Source: Massilia pinisoli (lineage in GTDB: Bacteria; Pseudomonadota; Gammaproteobacteria; Burkholderiales; Burkholderiaceae_D). Taken from it: a stretch of 64,000 bases of DNA. A program made the position numbers and the translations under genes. The stretch lies in contig NZ_JANUGW010000026.1 in assembly GCF_024753285.1 (NCBI RefSeq), forward strand, positions 30,379 through 94,378, in the 5' to 3' direction. Positions 1 to 9,265 of the stretch are shown piece after piece (the stretch's first letter is position 1; each line of letters opens with the position of its first letter). Below the pieces are notes generated by a model. The model worked only from the letters and a program-made list of their open reading frames with translations. It was not told where the DNA came from and ran no database searches.

Positions 1-1
1 G

Positions 2-2725
2 GAACTGAACGGCAACTACATCGCGACGGCCGAATCGAACGGCGATCCGACCCGTTCGTTCAACTACACGTTGATGCCGTCGAACATGCTGTCCAGCGCG
101 GAGCTGTTCAAGACGCCGGAAGCGCGCATCGACGAGGGCGGCATCGGCGGCACCGTGATCCTGCACACGCGCCGTCCGCTGGACGTGAAGTCGGGCTCCG
201 GCTTCGTCAATGCGGAGGGCACCTGGGCCGACACGACCAAGAAGACGGACGGCCAGTTCTCGGGCCAGTACGCGTGGCACGATGCATCGAACCGTTTCGG
301 CGTCCTGGTGGGCTACACCCAGCAGAAACGCACGACGCGCACCATGGGCACGAGCACGGAAAACTGGCAGTGGTACGGCGACGACTACGAGGCGCATCCG
401 GCGACGGACGTCAACGGCAGGCCCTCCAAGATGGACAGCTACTGGTGGGGCGAGTCCGGCTTCTACGACCAGGGCGGCCACTACTACACGAACTTCATGA
501 TGCCGACGTCGGTCAACTTCAACGTGAAGACCGAGGAGCGCGAGCGCAAGGGCGGCCAGCTCACGCTGCAGTTCAAGCCGGTGCGCAACCTGAACCTCGT
601 CGCCAACTACTTCCGCTTCGACCTGTCGCAGAACTCGCAGACGAACACGCTGAAGATCCCCGAGTGGAACCTGGCGCGCTATTCCGGCGACGGCAACTGG
701 CCGGGTGGCCGCATGCTCGACGGCCTCACGTTCGACCCGAGCCACACGCTCGTCACCGGCGCGCAGTACAGCGCCCACCCGGGCAAGACGTATTACTGCA
801 GCGGCGACGCGGCCGCGGCCGGCGGACTGACGAACACCGGCGGCTTCGGTCCGGACGATTGCACGGTCCCGACCCCGCAGATCACGGGCAGCTTTAATCG
901 CGAGAAGGCGCTGTCGCAGACGTTCGACCTCGAAGCGGATTGGCACGGCCAGTCGCTGGACGCCAGCTTCAAGGCCGGCCGCACGTGGGCCGGTGGCGGT
1001 CCGTCGCTGCAGTTCGGCATGCCGATCAAGCCGCGCCTGCAGAATGCGGACGGCAGCTGGACCCTCGGTAACTACGCCAGCGCGTGGAGCCTGGCCGGCA
1101 CGCCGACGATGACGTTCTCGCCGCAGCTGATGGACAACCTGATGAAGGGCATCGGCGAGATCGACCTCGGTTCGACGTCGTCGTCCTGGACGCGCAACAG
1201 CAACCAGCAGAAGTACGCGCAGGGCGACTTCACGTGGCACACGGACATGAACTGGATCGACTCGCTGCAGTTCGGCGCGAAGTACCGCGACGGCGGCATC
1301 CACCGCAACACGGGCAACAACTACTGGGTGTGCCAGGGCGCGGACCCGACCAACTACGACAAGCGTTACCAGGCCGGTTGCGATCCGACCGCGAACAAGT
1401 TCCAGCCGTCGTACCTGTACGGCCAGTCGCTGCCGAACATCGCCGGCGGCATCAAGGCCAGCGCTTTCCCGGCGATCGACTACCCGGCCTATATCTCGCA
1501 CCTGAACCAGACGTACGGCCAGATGCAGACGCGGAACGAAGACAACTTCGTCTACAACGTCAGCGAGAAGATCTCGTCGGCCTACGTGCAGGCCAACATC
1601 AAGACGGACCGCCTGCGCGGCAACGTCGGCCTCCGCTTCGTGCGCACGAAGCAGCATGCCGATTCGACGGACCGCGTCGACAACTACAGCGACTATTTCT
1701 TCAATGGCGCCAACGGCAGTCCGGCACCTTGCCAGGCGGGCGGCGCGCCGGCCGCCGGCGCACCCGCGGGCTCCGGTTGCGTCAGCGGCTTCACGACGCT
1801 GCCCGACAGCACGGCGCACACGCAGTCGTTCGTCGTCAGTGCCCTCGACCGCACGTACAACGACGTGCTGCCAAGCCTGAACCTCGCGTACGACCTGACG
1901 GACACCCTGCTGCTGCGCGCCGCCGCATCGAAGGCGATCTCGCGCCCGAGTTATTCGGACATCGCATCGCCCGGCGGCCTGCAGTACTACAGCCAGGAAT
2001 ACGTCAACGACCGCCGCCTGATCGGCGGTGGCGACAAGCAGGGCTGGTTCGGCAGCGGCAGCAACAAGAACCTCGAGCCGTACAAGGCGACCCAGTACGA
2101 CCTGGGCCTGGAGTGGTACTTCCATCGTGGTTCGGTGCTCGGCGTCGACGTCTTCCGCAAGAATGTCAGCAACTTCTCGGTGCCCGTCGTGCAGAACGTG
2201 ACGATGTCCGTCGGCGGCCAGAACGTGACGGTGCAGAACTACTCGACGAGCGCCGGCGGCCGCGACGGCGTGTCGAAAGGCGTCGAACTGTACGCGCAGC
2301 ACACGTTCGCGTCGGGCTTCGGCTTCCAGGTCAACTACACGTACAACAAGACGAACGAGGCCGCGATCACGCTCGAAGACGGCACCAACATCGGCACGTC
2401 GCCGCTCGTCGGCAGCGCGAAGAACCAGGCCAACGTCACCCTGTTCTACGAGACCGACAAGCTGCTGGCGCGCGTGTCGTACAACCGCCGCGGCGAAGTG
2501 GTGGATGGCCTCGAGAACGGCTTGAACGTGTACGAGGATCCGTACAGCCAGGTCGACGTGAACGTCGCGTACAACCTCACCAAGGAGCTGAGCCTGACGG
2601 CGTCCGTGCTGAACCTGACCCGCCAGGAGTCGCGTTCGCACCTGGGCAACGACACGCAAGACCGCTTCTATTCGAACGGTTACGCCGGCCGCATCGCGTA
2701 CGTGGGCCTGAACTACAAGTTCTAA
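2..2725 (+). CDS. TonB-dependent receptor, 5'-truncated by window
   Basis: Outer-membrane TonB-dependent receptor, missing its N-terminus. The reading frame is open from base 2, so the coding region begins before the window; the in-frame ATG at 71 lies inside the plug domain. The plug is recognisable by LFKTPEARIDEGGIGGTVIL. A long beta-barrel with alternating aromatic residues follows, and the protein ends in a terminal aromatic (LNYKF) typical of BAM-assembled barrels. It resembles the large Caulobacter/Xanthomonas-type receptors that import oligosaccharides. The halogenase-like gene and two alpha-mannosidases downstream suggest a mannose-containing glycan as substrate; that is inference. 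A GC-rich hairpin follows the stop codon. Confidence 0.93.
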   Translation, partial: ELNGNYIATAESNGDPTRSFNYTLMPSNMLSSAELFKTPEARIDEGGIGGTVILHTRRPLDVKSGSGFVNAEGTWADTTKKTDGQFSGQYAWHDASNRFGVLVGYTQQKRTTRTMGTSTENWQWYGDDYEAHPATDVNGRPSKMDSYWWGESGFYDQGGHYYTNFMMPTSVNFNVKTEERERKGGQLTLQFKPVRNLNLVANYFRFDLSQNSQTNTLKIPEWNLARYSGDGNWPGGRMLDGLTFDPSHTLVTGAQYSAHPGKTYYCSGDAAAAGGLTNTGGFGPDDCTVPTPQITGSFNREKALSQTFDLEADWHGQSLDASFKAGRTWAGGGPSLQFGMPIKPRLQNADGSWTLGNYASAWSLAGTPTMTFSPQLMDNLMKGIGEIDLGSTSSSWTRNSNQQKYAQGDFTWHTDMNWIDSLQFGAKYRDGGIHRNTGNNYWVCQGADPTNYDKRYQAGCDPTANKFQPSYLYGQSLPNIAGGIKASAFPAIDYPAYISHLNQTYGQMQTRNEDNFVYNVSEKISSAYVQANIKTDRLRGNVGLRFVRTKQHADSTDRVDNYSDYFFNGANGSPAPCQAGGAPAAGAPAGSGCVSGFTTLPDSTAHTQSFVVSALDRTYNDVLPSLNLAYDLTDTLLLRAAASKAISRPSYSDIASPGGLQYYSQEYVNDRRLIGGGDKQGWFGSGSNKNLEPYKATQYDLGLEWYFHRGSVLGVDVFRKNVSNFSVPVVQNVTMSVGGQNVTVQNYSTSAGGRDGVSKGVELYAQHTFASGFGFQVNYTYNKTNEAAITLEDGTNIGTSPLVGSAKNQANVTLFYETDKLLARVSYNRRGEVVDGLENGLNVYEDPYSQVDVNVAYNLTKELSLTASVLNLTRQESRSHLGNDTQDRFYSNGYAGRIAYVGLNYKF

Positions 2726-2739
2726 GCCCGCAGCAACCT

Positions 2740-2782
2740 GCCTCCCCGCGCCCCATCCGGGCCCCGGGAGGCGTCTTCTTTT
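2740..2782 (+). terminator. Weak terminator-like hairpin after TonB receptor
   Basis: GCCTCCC at 2740-2746 pairs with GGGAGGC at 2766-2772, followed by GTCTTCTTTT. The T-tract is imperfect, so it may attenuate rather than stop transcription into the halogenase gene. The GGAG ribosome site for that gene lies just beyond the hairpin. Confidence 0.45.
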
Positions 2783-2794
2783 GTGGAGACCTTC

Positions 2795-4336
2795 ATGAGT
2801 ACGCATAATCGGATCAGCAACGAGCGGATCACCAGCATCACCATCGTCGGCGGCGGCTGCGCGGGCTGGATGGCCGCGGCGGCCCTTGCGACCTACCTCG
2901 GCAAGGGCGCGACGATCCGCCTCGTCGAGTCCGAAGAAATCGGCATCGTCGGCGTGGGCGAGGCCAGCGTCCCGCACATGAAGCTGTTCAATGGGCAGTG
3001 GCTGGGCATCGACGAAGCGGAATTCGTCAAGCGCACGCAGGCCACCGCGAAGCTGGGCATCCAATTCAACGACTGGGCGCGCATCGGCGACCGTTATTTC
3101 CACGGCTTCGGCGCCATCGGCCGCTCGATCGGACCGCTGCCGTTCCACCAGTTCTGGCTGAAGCTGCACCTGGCCGGGCGCGCGGGACCGATCGGCGATT
3201 ATTCGCCGCAGACCGTGATGGCGCCGCGCAACCGGTTCGCGCCCGGCGACCGGAACGCGTCGCCGCAGTCGCCGCTGGCCGACATCGCCTACGCCTACCA
3301 CTTCGACGCCGGCCTGTACGCGCGCTATCTGCGCGACCTGGCGGAGCGGCGTGGCGTGCGCCGTATCGAAGGCAAGATCGTCCAGGTGAACCAGCGCGCG
3401 GGCGACGGCTACATCGAATCGGTGACGCTGGAAAGCGGCGAATCCATCGGCGGTGAACTCTTCATCGATTGCTCCGGCTTCCGCGGCCTGCTGATCGAGC
3501 AGACTTTGCAGACCGGCTACGTGGACTGGTCGCACTGGCTGCCATGCGACCGCGCGCTCGCGGTGCCCAGCGCCAGTACCGCGCCGCTCACACCGTACAC
3601 GCGCGCCAAGGCGCAGGCCGCGGGGTGGCAGTGGCGCATCCCGCTGCAGCAACGCGTCGGCAACGGCCACGTGTATTCGAGCCGGCATATCAGCGACGAT
3701 GAAGCCGCCGCCACCTTGCTGGCCAACCTGGACGGCGAGGCGCTGGCCGAGCCGCGCCTGCTGCGCTTCACGACGGGCATGCGCAGGAAATTCTGGAACA
3801 AGAACGTCGTCGCGCTGGGGCTCGCCGCCGGCTTCCTCGAACCGCTCGAATCCACCAGCATCTACCTCGCCCAGTCGGGCATCACGCGCTTGCTGAGCCT
3901 CTTCCCCACGCGCGACCCGAACCCGCTGCTGGCGGAACGCTACAACAGCGAATCCGTGTTCGAATACGAGCGCGTGCGCGATTTCCTCATCCTGCACTAC
4001 CACGCCACGCAGCGCGACGACACGCCGTTCTGGAACCACTGCCGCACGATGGCCGTCCCGGACACGTTGCGCGAGGCGATGGACCTGTTCCGCACGGACG
4101 GCCGCTACTTCCGCAACGGCGAGGACTTTTTTGCTCTGCCCAGCTGGGTGCAGGTGATGCTGGGCCAGCGCATCGTCCCGCGCGGCTACCACCCCATCGT
4201 CGACGAGATGCCCGAAGGGAAGCTGGTCGACCACGTCGAGGGCATGCGCGCCGTGCTGGCGCAGGCAGTCGGCACGATGCCCACGCACGAAGAATGGATT
4301 GCGCGGCACTGGACCGCGTTTACTAAATCGCGCTAA
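2795..4336 (+). CDS. Tryptophan-halogenase-family flavoprotein
   Basis: FAD-dependent halogenase-family protein of 513 aa. Visible signatures are the FAD-binding GGGCAG (residues 19-24), the lysine of ATAKLG (K86, equivalent to the catalytic lysine of PrnA), the WQWRIP motif (278-283) that distinguishes halogenases from other flavin monooxygenases, and PLESTS with E352. I chose ATG 2795 over GTG 2783 because GGAGA at 2785-2789 is a well-spaced ribosome site that would overlap the GTG. The substrate is unknown. Homologues often sit next to TonB receptors in sugar-utilisation loci of Proteobacteria, where free tryptophan is probably not the substrate. A flavin reductase partner is not in view. 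Confidence 0.9.
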   Translation: MSTHNRISNERITSITIVGGGCAGWMAAAALATYLGKGATIRLVESEEIGIVGVGEASVPHMKLFNGQWLGIDEAEFVKRTQATAKLGIQFNDWARIGDRYFHGFGAIGRSIGPLPFHQFWLKLHLAGRAGPIGDYSPQTVMAPRNRFAPGDRNASPQSPLADIAYAYHFDAGLYARYLRDLAERRGVRRIEGKIVQVNQRAGDGYIESVTLESGESIGGELFIDCSGFRGLLIEQTLQTGYVDWSHWLPCDRALAVPSASTAPLTPYTRAKAQAAGWQWRIPLQQRVGNGHVYSSRHISDDEAAATLLANLDGEALAEPRLLRFTTGMRRKFWNKNVVALGLAAGFLEPLESTSIYLAQSGITRLLSLFPTRDPNPLLAERYNSESVFEYERVRDFLILHYHATQRDDTPFWNHCRTMAVPDTLREAMDLFRTDGRYFRNGEDFFALPSWVQVMLGQRIVPRGYHPIVDEMPEGKLVDHVEGMRAVLAQAVGTMPTHEEWIARHWTAFTKSR

Positions 4337-4420
4337 AAACCGCGCAGTTTCGTTGGCATCGATTGACGCTGCGGACGGTGCTATCAAAATGACGACGACA
4401 AGATTTCAAGGAGACATATC

Positions 4421-5824
4421 GTGACCCGTTTTTTTTCATCCAAACCAGTGATGCGTGGCCTGTGCGTTGCCCTGTTCGCGTTGCTGCCGGCGCTGTCTCA
4501 AGCAGCCGCGCCCGCGCCCGCACTGCGTCCCGTCAGCGCGACCGAATCCGCCGCGCTCGCGCAGCGCGTGAAGGACGAGATGCGCCATGCCTGGCAAGGG
4601 TATAAACAGTATGCCTGGGGCCACGATGCGCTGAGCCCCTTGAGCAAGAAGCCGCGCGACTGGTACGCGCACTCCCTGTTGATGACGCCCGTCGATGCCT
4701 TGGACACGCTCGTCATCATGGGCCTGAAGACGGAGGCGGACGAGGCGCGCGAGCTGATCGCGACGCAGCTGTCGTTCGACCAGGACATGGAAGTGCAAAA
4801 CTTCGAGATCACGATCCGCCTGCTGGGCGGCCTGATCTCGGCTTACCAGCTGACGGGCGACGACCGCCTGCTCGCGAAGGCGGACGACCTGGGCCGGCGC
4901 CTGCTGCCCGTGTTCGAGTCGCCGACGGGCCTGCCGTACACACACGTCAACCTGCGTACGGGGAAGGTCAGCGGCAACGTGAGCAACCCGGCGGAGACGG
5001 GCACGCTGGTCCTCGAATTCGGCATGTTGAGCAAGCTGACGGGCAAGCCCGTGTACTTCGAGAAGGCCAAGCGCGCGCTCGTCGAAACGTATCAACGTGC
5101 GTCGGCGGATGGTCTCGTGGGTTCGGCGATCGACGTGGAAACCGGCAAGTGGGTCAACACGGATGCCCACATCGGCGGCGGCATCGACTCCTATTACGAA
5201 TACCTGTACAAGTGCTACCGCCTGTTCGGCGACGGCGAATGCAAGGCGATGTGGGATCACAGCATCGCGGGCATGAACAAGTCGCTGGCCGACAAGCGCG
5301 ACGGCGCCCTGTGGTACGGCCACGCCGACATGAACACGGGCCGCCGCACCGCCACGCAATACGGCGCGCTGGACGCGTTCATGCCTGCGCTGCTGGCGCT
5401 GGGCGGCGACGTGCCGCGCGCGAAGGCGCTGCAGGAGTCGGGCCTGCGCATGTGGCGCCTGGCCGGCGTCGAACCGGAAGCGCTGGACTATGCGCGCATG
5501 AAGATCACGTCGCCGGGTTATGCGCTGCGTCCGGAGATCATCGAATCGGCGTACTACCTGAACCACACTACGGGCGACGCGCGCTACCGCGCCATGGGCC
5601 GCGAATTCTTCGAGGCGTTCGTACGCTGGTGCCGCACCGATTCCGGTTATGCGGCGCTGAAGGACGTGCGCACCAAGGTCCAGGAAGATTCGATGGAGAG
5701 CTTCGTCTTCGCCGAGACGTTCAAGTATTTCTACCTGCTGTTCGCGACTAAGGAAGCGCTGGACTTCGATGCCGTCACGTTCAACACGGAGGCGCATCCG
5801 CTGCGCCTGCCGGCGGCGCATTGA
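4421..5824 (+). CDS. GH47 alpha-1,2-mannosidase, secreted
   Basis: Glycoside hydrolase family 47 (class I alpha-mannosidase), 467 aa. It starts at GTG 4421 behind AAGGAGA (4408-4414). A signal peptide ends near residue 28 (LLPALSQAAAP). Family hallmarks are the N-terminal RVKDEMRHAWQGYKQYAWGHD, the central acidic segments, and the C-terminal ESFVFAETFKYFYLLF followed by FNTEAHPL, whose threonine coordinates the catalytic calcium in GH47 enzymes. GH47 is best known from eukaryotic N-glycan trimming; bacterial members occur in glycan-degrading loci. The GH92 gene starts 13 nt downstream, so the two are probably co-transcribed and jointly trim alpha-mannosides. The reaction is inferred from the family. 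Confidence 0.92.
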   Translation: MTRFFSSKPVMRGLCVALFALLPALSQAAAPAPALRPVSATESAALAQRVKDEMRHAWQGYKQYAWGHDALSPLSKKPRDWYAHSLLMTPVDALDTLVIMGLKTEADEARELIATQLSFDQDMEVQNFEITIRLLGGLISAYQLTGDDRLLAKADDLGRRLLPVFESPTGLPYTHVNLRTGKVSGNVSNPAETGTLVLEFGMLSKLTGKPVYFEKAKRALVETYQRASADGLVGSAIDVETGKWVNTDAHIGGGIDSYYEYLYKCYRLFGDGECKAMWDHSIAGMNKSLADKRDGALWYGHADMNTGRRTATQYGALDAFMPALLALGGDVPRAKALQESGLRMWRLAGVEPEALDYARMKITSPGYALRPEIIESAYYLNHTTGDARYRAMGREFFEAFVRWCRTDSGYAALKDVRTKVQEDSMESFVFAETFKYFYLLFATKEALDFDAVTFNTEAHPLRLPAAH

Positions 5825-5837
5825 AAGGGGCGCGCGC

Positions 5838-8237
5838 ATGACCGGTTTCCCAACCCCGCGCCTGGCAGCGCTGCTCGCGGCGATCATGCTGCCGCTGGCG
5901 GCGCAGTCCGCGTCGCAGCTCGATGCCACGCCCGTCAACACGTTCATCGGCACGCAGGACGAAGGCAACACGTTCCCCGGTGCGTCGGCGCCGTTCGGCA
6001 TGATCCAGGTCGGCCCCACGGGCGAGCATTACGCGGGCTGGCGCTACAGCGACGCGCGCATCCGCGGCTTCGGCCACTCGTACCTGTCCGGCGCGGGCTG
6101 CTGGGAGCAGGGCGGGCAGCTGCAGGTGCTGCCGGTCACGGGCCGCATCGGCCCCGGCGGCGACTTCGACACCGCGAAGGCGGACAGCTTCGACTACAAG
6201 CGCTATGCGGCCGGCTACACGCACGACGGCGAAGTCGGGCAGGCCGGCTATTACAAGGTGCAGTTGACGAGTTACGGCGGCATCACGGCCGAGACGACGG
6301 CGCTGACCCGCGCCGCCGCGGAGCGCTATATGTTCGCGGCCGGCGCCGACACGGGCCACGTGCTGCTCAACGTCGGGCAGGCGAACGAGCGCCATTCCGT
6401 CGTCGGCAGCGCGCTGCGGATCGTGGACGACCGCAGCGTGGAAGGCCGCATCACGACGAAGAGCTTCTGCGGCGGCGCGCAATACACGACGTGGTTCCGC
6501 ATCGTGTTCGACCAGCCGTTCGTCGCCCACGGCATCTGGGACGACCGCGGCGGCTGGCCGAACGCGCAAGGCACCAGCCAGCAAGGCGACAGCCGTCCGC
6601 ACGGCGCGTGGCTGACGTTCGACCTGAAACGCGGTCGCGCCGTCACGGCGGTCAGCGCGATCTCGCACGTGGATGCCGACGGCGCGCGCGCCAACCTGCA
6701 GGCGGAAGGCATGGCCGGCAACCGGCCGCTCGCGTTCGACGCGATGCGCGAGAAGGCGCAGGCGGCCTGGCAGCATGAGCTGTCGAGTGTCCGCATCGAC
6801 GGCGGCAGCCAGGACGACCGCACGGTGTTCTACACGGCGCTGTACCACGCGCTGCTGCAGCCGCTGACGGGCAACGACGCCGACGGTCGCTACCGCGGCT
6901 ACGACGACGCGATCCACACGGCGAAGGACTGGACGTATTACGAATTCTTCTCGCTGTGGGACACGTACCGCGCGCAGAATCAGCTGCTCGCGCTTCTGCG
7001 CCCGCAGCGCGCGCGCGACATCGCGAACTCCGTGCTGAAGATCCGTGAACAGGGCGGCTGGCTGCCGCGCTGGGGCTATGCCAACTTCGAGACGAACGTG
7101 ATGACGGGCGACCCCGTCACGCCCTTCCTCGTCGACCTGTGGCGCTACGGCGCGCTGAAAGGCCGCGAGCGCGAGGCGTACACCGCGCTGCGCGAGAACG
7201 CGTCCGGCGTGCCGCCGCAGCGCATCCGTGCACAAGGCCGCGCGGGCAATCCGAGCTATCTGCGCCAGGGTTTCGTGCAGTACGACCGCGCGTTCGTCGC
7301 GAAGGGCATGGACATCGATCCGCACCACGGCGCGTCCGCCACGCTGGAGTATTCGCTGTCCGACAGCGCGCTGGCCGTGATGGCGAAGGCGCTGGGCCAT
7401 GCCGACGATGCCCGCGTGCTGGACCAGCGTGCCCTCAACTGGCGTCGCGTGTGGGACGCGGACGTCATCGACAAGCAGACCGGCCTGCGCGGCTTCCCGC
7501 GCCCGCGCGTGCAGGACGGCAGCTGGTTCGCCGACGTCGGCGGCGGTTACGATCCGCGCAGCGAGCGTGGCTTCCACGAAGGCACGGCCTGGCAATACCA
7601 GTGGCTCGTACGCCAGGACATCCCTGGCCTCGCCGCCGCGATGGGCGGGCCGGCGCAGGCGCTGCACCGCCTCGACCTGTTCTTCGACTACGACGCGCTC
7701 GTGGCCGATCCGCAGGCCGTGCGCAAGTCGTGGGTCGTCGGGCCGTACAGCTATTACAGCCAGTTCCGCTACAACCCGAACAACGAACCGGACCTGCACG
7801 CGCCATGGGTCTACACCTTGCTGGGCCAGCCGTGGAAGACGACAACCGTGCTGCGCGCGGCGGAAACGCTGTTCGGCAATGGCCCCGGCGGCGTGACGGG
7901 CAACGACGACCTGGGGACGATGTCGGCCTGGTATCTGTTCAGCGCATTGGGCATGTACCCGGACACGCCGGGCAGCGGCCGCTTCCTGCTGCACGCGCCC
8001 CGGTTCGCGCACGCGGAAATCGACCTGCCGCAGGGCCGCGTGCTGCGCATCGATGCGCCCGACGCCAAGCCCGGCGAGCGCCGCTTCGTGCACGCGGTGA
8101 ACTGGGCGGGCAAGCCGGTGTCGCGCGTGTGGCTCGACTGGGAACAGCTGCAGGCGGGCGGCACGCTCGGCTATACGCTCGCGCCGCAGCCTGACGTGGC
8201 GGGCTGGGGCACGCAGGCCCGCGACCTGCCACGCTGA
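5838..8237 (+). CDS. GH92 alpha-mannosidase, secreted
   Basis: Glycoside hydrolase family 92 calcium-dependent exo-alpha-mannosidase, 799 aa, a normal family length. I chose ATG 5838 because GAAAGGGG precedes it, a signal peptide follows (LAALLAAIMLPLAAQSA), and it lies just past the GH47 stop at 5824. Family landmarks are FIGTQDEGNTFPGASAPFGM near the N-terminus, the HEGTAWQYQW segment, and GNDDLGTMSAWYLFSALGMYP near the C-terminus. GH92 and GH47 together suit stepwise removal of alpha-linked mannose from high-mannose glycans or fungal mannan. A 12-bp perfect inverted repeat follows the gene. Confidence 0.93.
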   Translation: MTGFPTPRLAALLAAIMLPLAAQSASQLDATPVNTFIGTQDEGNTFPGASAPFGMIQVGPTGEHYAGWRYSDARIRGFGHSYLSGAGCWEQGGQLQVLPVTGRIGPGGDFDTAKADSFDYKRYAAGYTHDGEVGQAGYYKVQLTSYGGITAETTALTRAAAERYMFAAGADTGHVLLNVGQANERHSVVGSALRIVDDRSVEGRITTKSFCGGAQYTTWFRIVFDQPFVAHGIWDDRGGWPNAQGTSQQGDSRPHGAWLTFDLKRGRAVTAVSAISHVDADGARANLQAEGMAGNRPLAFDAMREKAQAAWQHELSSVRIDGGSQDDRTVFYTALYHALLQPLTGNDADGRYRGYDDAIHTAKDWTYYEFFSLWDTYRAQNQLLALLRPQRARDIANSVLKIREQGGWLPRWGYANFETNVMTGDPVTPFLVDLWRYGALKGREREAYTALRENASGVPPQRIRAQGRAGNPSYLRQGFVQYDRAFVAKGMDIDPHHGASATLEYSLSDSALAVMAKALGHADDARVLDQRALNWRRVWDADVIDKQTGLRGFPRPRVQDGSWFADVGGGYDPRSERGFHEGTAWQYQWLVRQDIPGLAAAMGGPAQALHRLDLFFDYDALVADPQAVRKSWVVGPYSYYSQFRYNPNNEPDLHAPWVYTLLGQPWKTTTVLRAAETLFGNGPGGVTGNDDLGTMSAWYLFSALGMYPDTPGSGRFLLHAPRFAHAEIDLPQGRVLRIDAPDAKPGERRFVHAVNWAGKPVSRVWLDWEQLQAGGTLGYTLAPQPDVAGWGTQARDLPR

Positions 8238-8268
8238 GCCGTTTCATGGACATGCCGGTCAGCATGGT

Positions 8269-8308
8269 CCGGCTCGCTGTCGACCAAATTTACGGAACAG
8301 CGAGCCGG
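8269..8308. repeat. Perfect 12-bp inverted repeat after GH92 gene
   Basis: CCGGCTCGCTGT at 8269-8280 is the exact reverse complement of ACAGCGAGCCGG at 8297-8308, separated by 16 nt. No T-run follows on the plus strand, so it is not a classical intrinsic terminator. It may be an RNA 3'-end stabiliser or a protein-binding site. Confidence 0.6.
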
Positions 8309-8348
8309 CGCGCGCCCAGTCAGCACGCATAGGGGCTACGGGTGCCGA

Positions 8349-8364
8349 TGGCACGATCGATGCT
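8349..8364 (+). promoter_or_regulatory. Sigma-54 (-24/-12) promoter for PEP-CTERM gene
   Basis: TGGCACGATCGATGCT matches the sigma-54 consensus TGGCACG-N4-TTGCT at all but one informative position, with the GG and GC dinucleotides correctly spaced. It lies 47 nt upstream of the start codon. PEP-CTERM genes in exosortase-bearing Proteobacteria are known to be driven by RpoN with PrsK/PrsR, which fits. Confidence 0.7.
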
Positions 8365-8410
8365 TGAAAAAGAGGCATACCTTTTTCAGCCCGAACGAAA
8401 GGAGTCGATG

Positions 8411-9265
8411 ATGAATCTCGGAACGAACGCTCTGAAACTCATCGGTGCCGGCCTGATGCTTCACTGCGCCGTCGCGCATGCCGACCCGTACGTCTTTTCC
8501 ACCGGCGTCGTGGACGGCCGCATGGCCGCGTTGTCCCGGCCGGGGGCGTCGGAAACGGAGACAGCCGACGACTTCATCATCGCGCAGCACACGAACGTCA
8601 CGCGCGCCACGTTCACCGGCCTGCTCACCAACGACGTGCCGCTGTCGTCCATCACCGACATCCAGGTCGAAATCTATCGCGTGTTTCCGAAGGATTCCAG
8701 CTCGCCGCCATCGGGCAGGGCCCCGACCCGTAACAACTCGCCGTCGGACGTCGCGTTCGATTCGCGTGCGCTCAGTGCGTCCGGGCTCACCTTCACGACC
8801 GATGTGCTGGCGACGGGTTTCACCGCCCTGAACTCCGTCGTGAACGGCATCAACGCGGTGCCGAACCAGACGACGGGCGGCGAGGGCGCCGTCACCGGAA
8901 CCGAGGTCCAGTTCACCGTCGATTTCGCCACGCCGTTCGATCTCGCGGCCGACCATTATTTCTTCGTGCCGCAGGTCGCGGTCACGGGCGGTAATTTTCT
9001 CTGGCTGTCCACCGCGCACCCGATCGTCCCGCCGGGCACGCCATTCTCACCCGACCTGCAATCGTGGATCAGGAACGGGAACATCGAACCCGACTGGCTG
9101 CGCGTCGGCACCGACATCGTGGGCGGCGTCCCGGCACCCACGTTCAACCAGGCGTTCACGTTGACCGGCGAGACCGTACCGATCCCCGAACCCCTGTCGG
9201 CGGGCCTCGTCGCGATCGGCCTGCTGGCGCTCGTGCACCACAGGGCGCGCAGGGCGCGGCGCTAG
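8411..9265 (+). CDS. PEP-CTERM sorting-signal protein
   Basis: Secreted protein of 284 aa with an N-terminal signal peptide (ALKLIGAGLMLHCAVAHA) and a C-terminal tripartite sorting signal: the PEP motif in VPIPEPLSAG, a short hydrophobic helix (LVAIGLLALV) and a basic tail (HHRARRARR). Exosortase/EpsH recognises this signal and delivers such proteins to the envelope or exopolysaccharide. The body is a predicted beta-rich exported domain of unknown function. I placed the start at ATG 8411, six nt after AAAGGAG (8398-8404); ATG 8408 is equally in frame. The sigma-54 promoter directly upstream supports the assignment. Confidence 0.85.
   Translation: MNLGTNALKLIGAGLMLHCAVAHADPYVFSTGVVDGRMAALSRPGASETETADDFIIAQHTNVTRATFTGLLTNDVPLSSITDIQVEIYRVFPKDSSSPPSGRAPTRNNSPSDVAFDSRALSASGLTFTTDVLATGFTALNSVVNGINAVPNQTTGGEGAVTGTEVQFTVDFATPFDLAADHYFFVPQVAVTGGNFLWLSTAHPIVPPGTPFSPDLQSWIRNGNIEPDWLRVGTDIVGGVPAPTFNQAFTLTGETVPIPEPLSAGLVAIGLLALVHHRARRARR

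Noticed and set aside
4360..4400. Possible half operator (TGCTATCA) before the GH47 gene
   Set aside because: Only one half-site matches the gntK palindrome and there is no symmetric partner.
5781..8093. Long minus-strand reading frame opposite the GH92 gene
   Set aside because: Same shadow effect; the plus strand encodes an intact GH92 enzyme.
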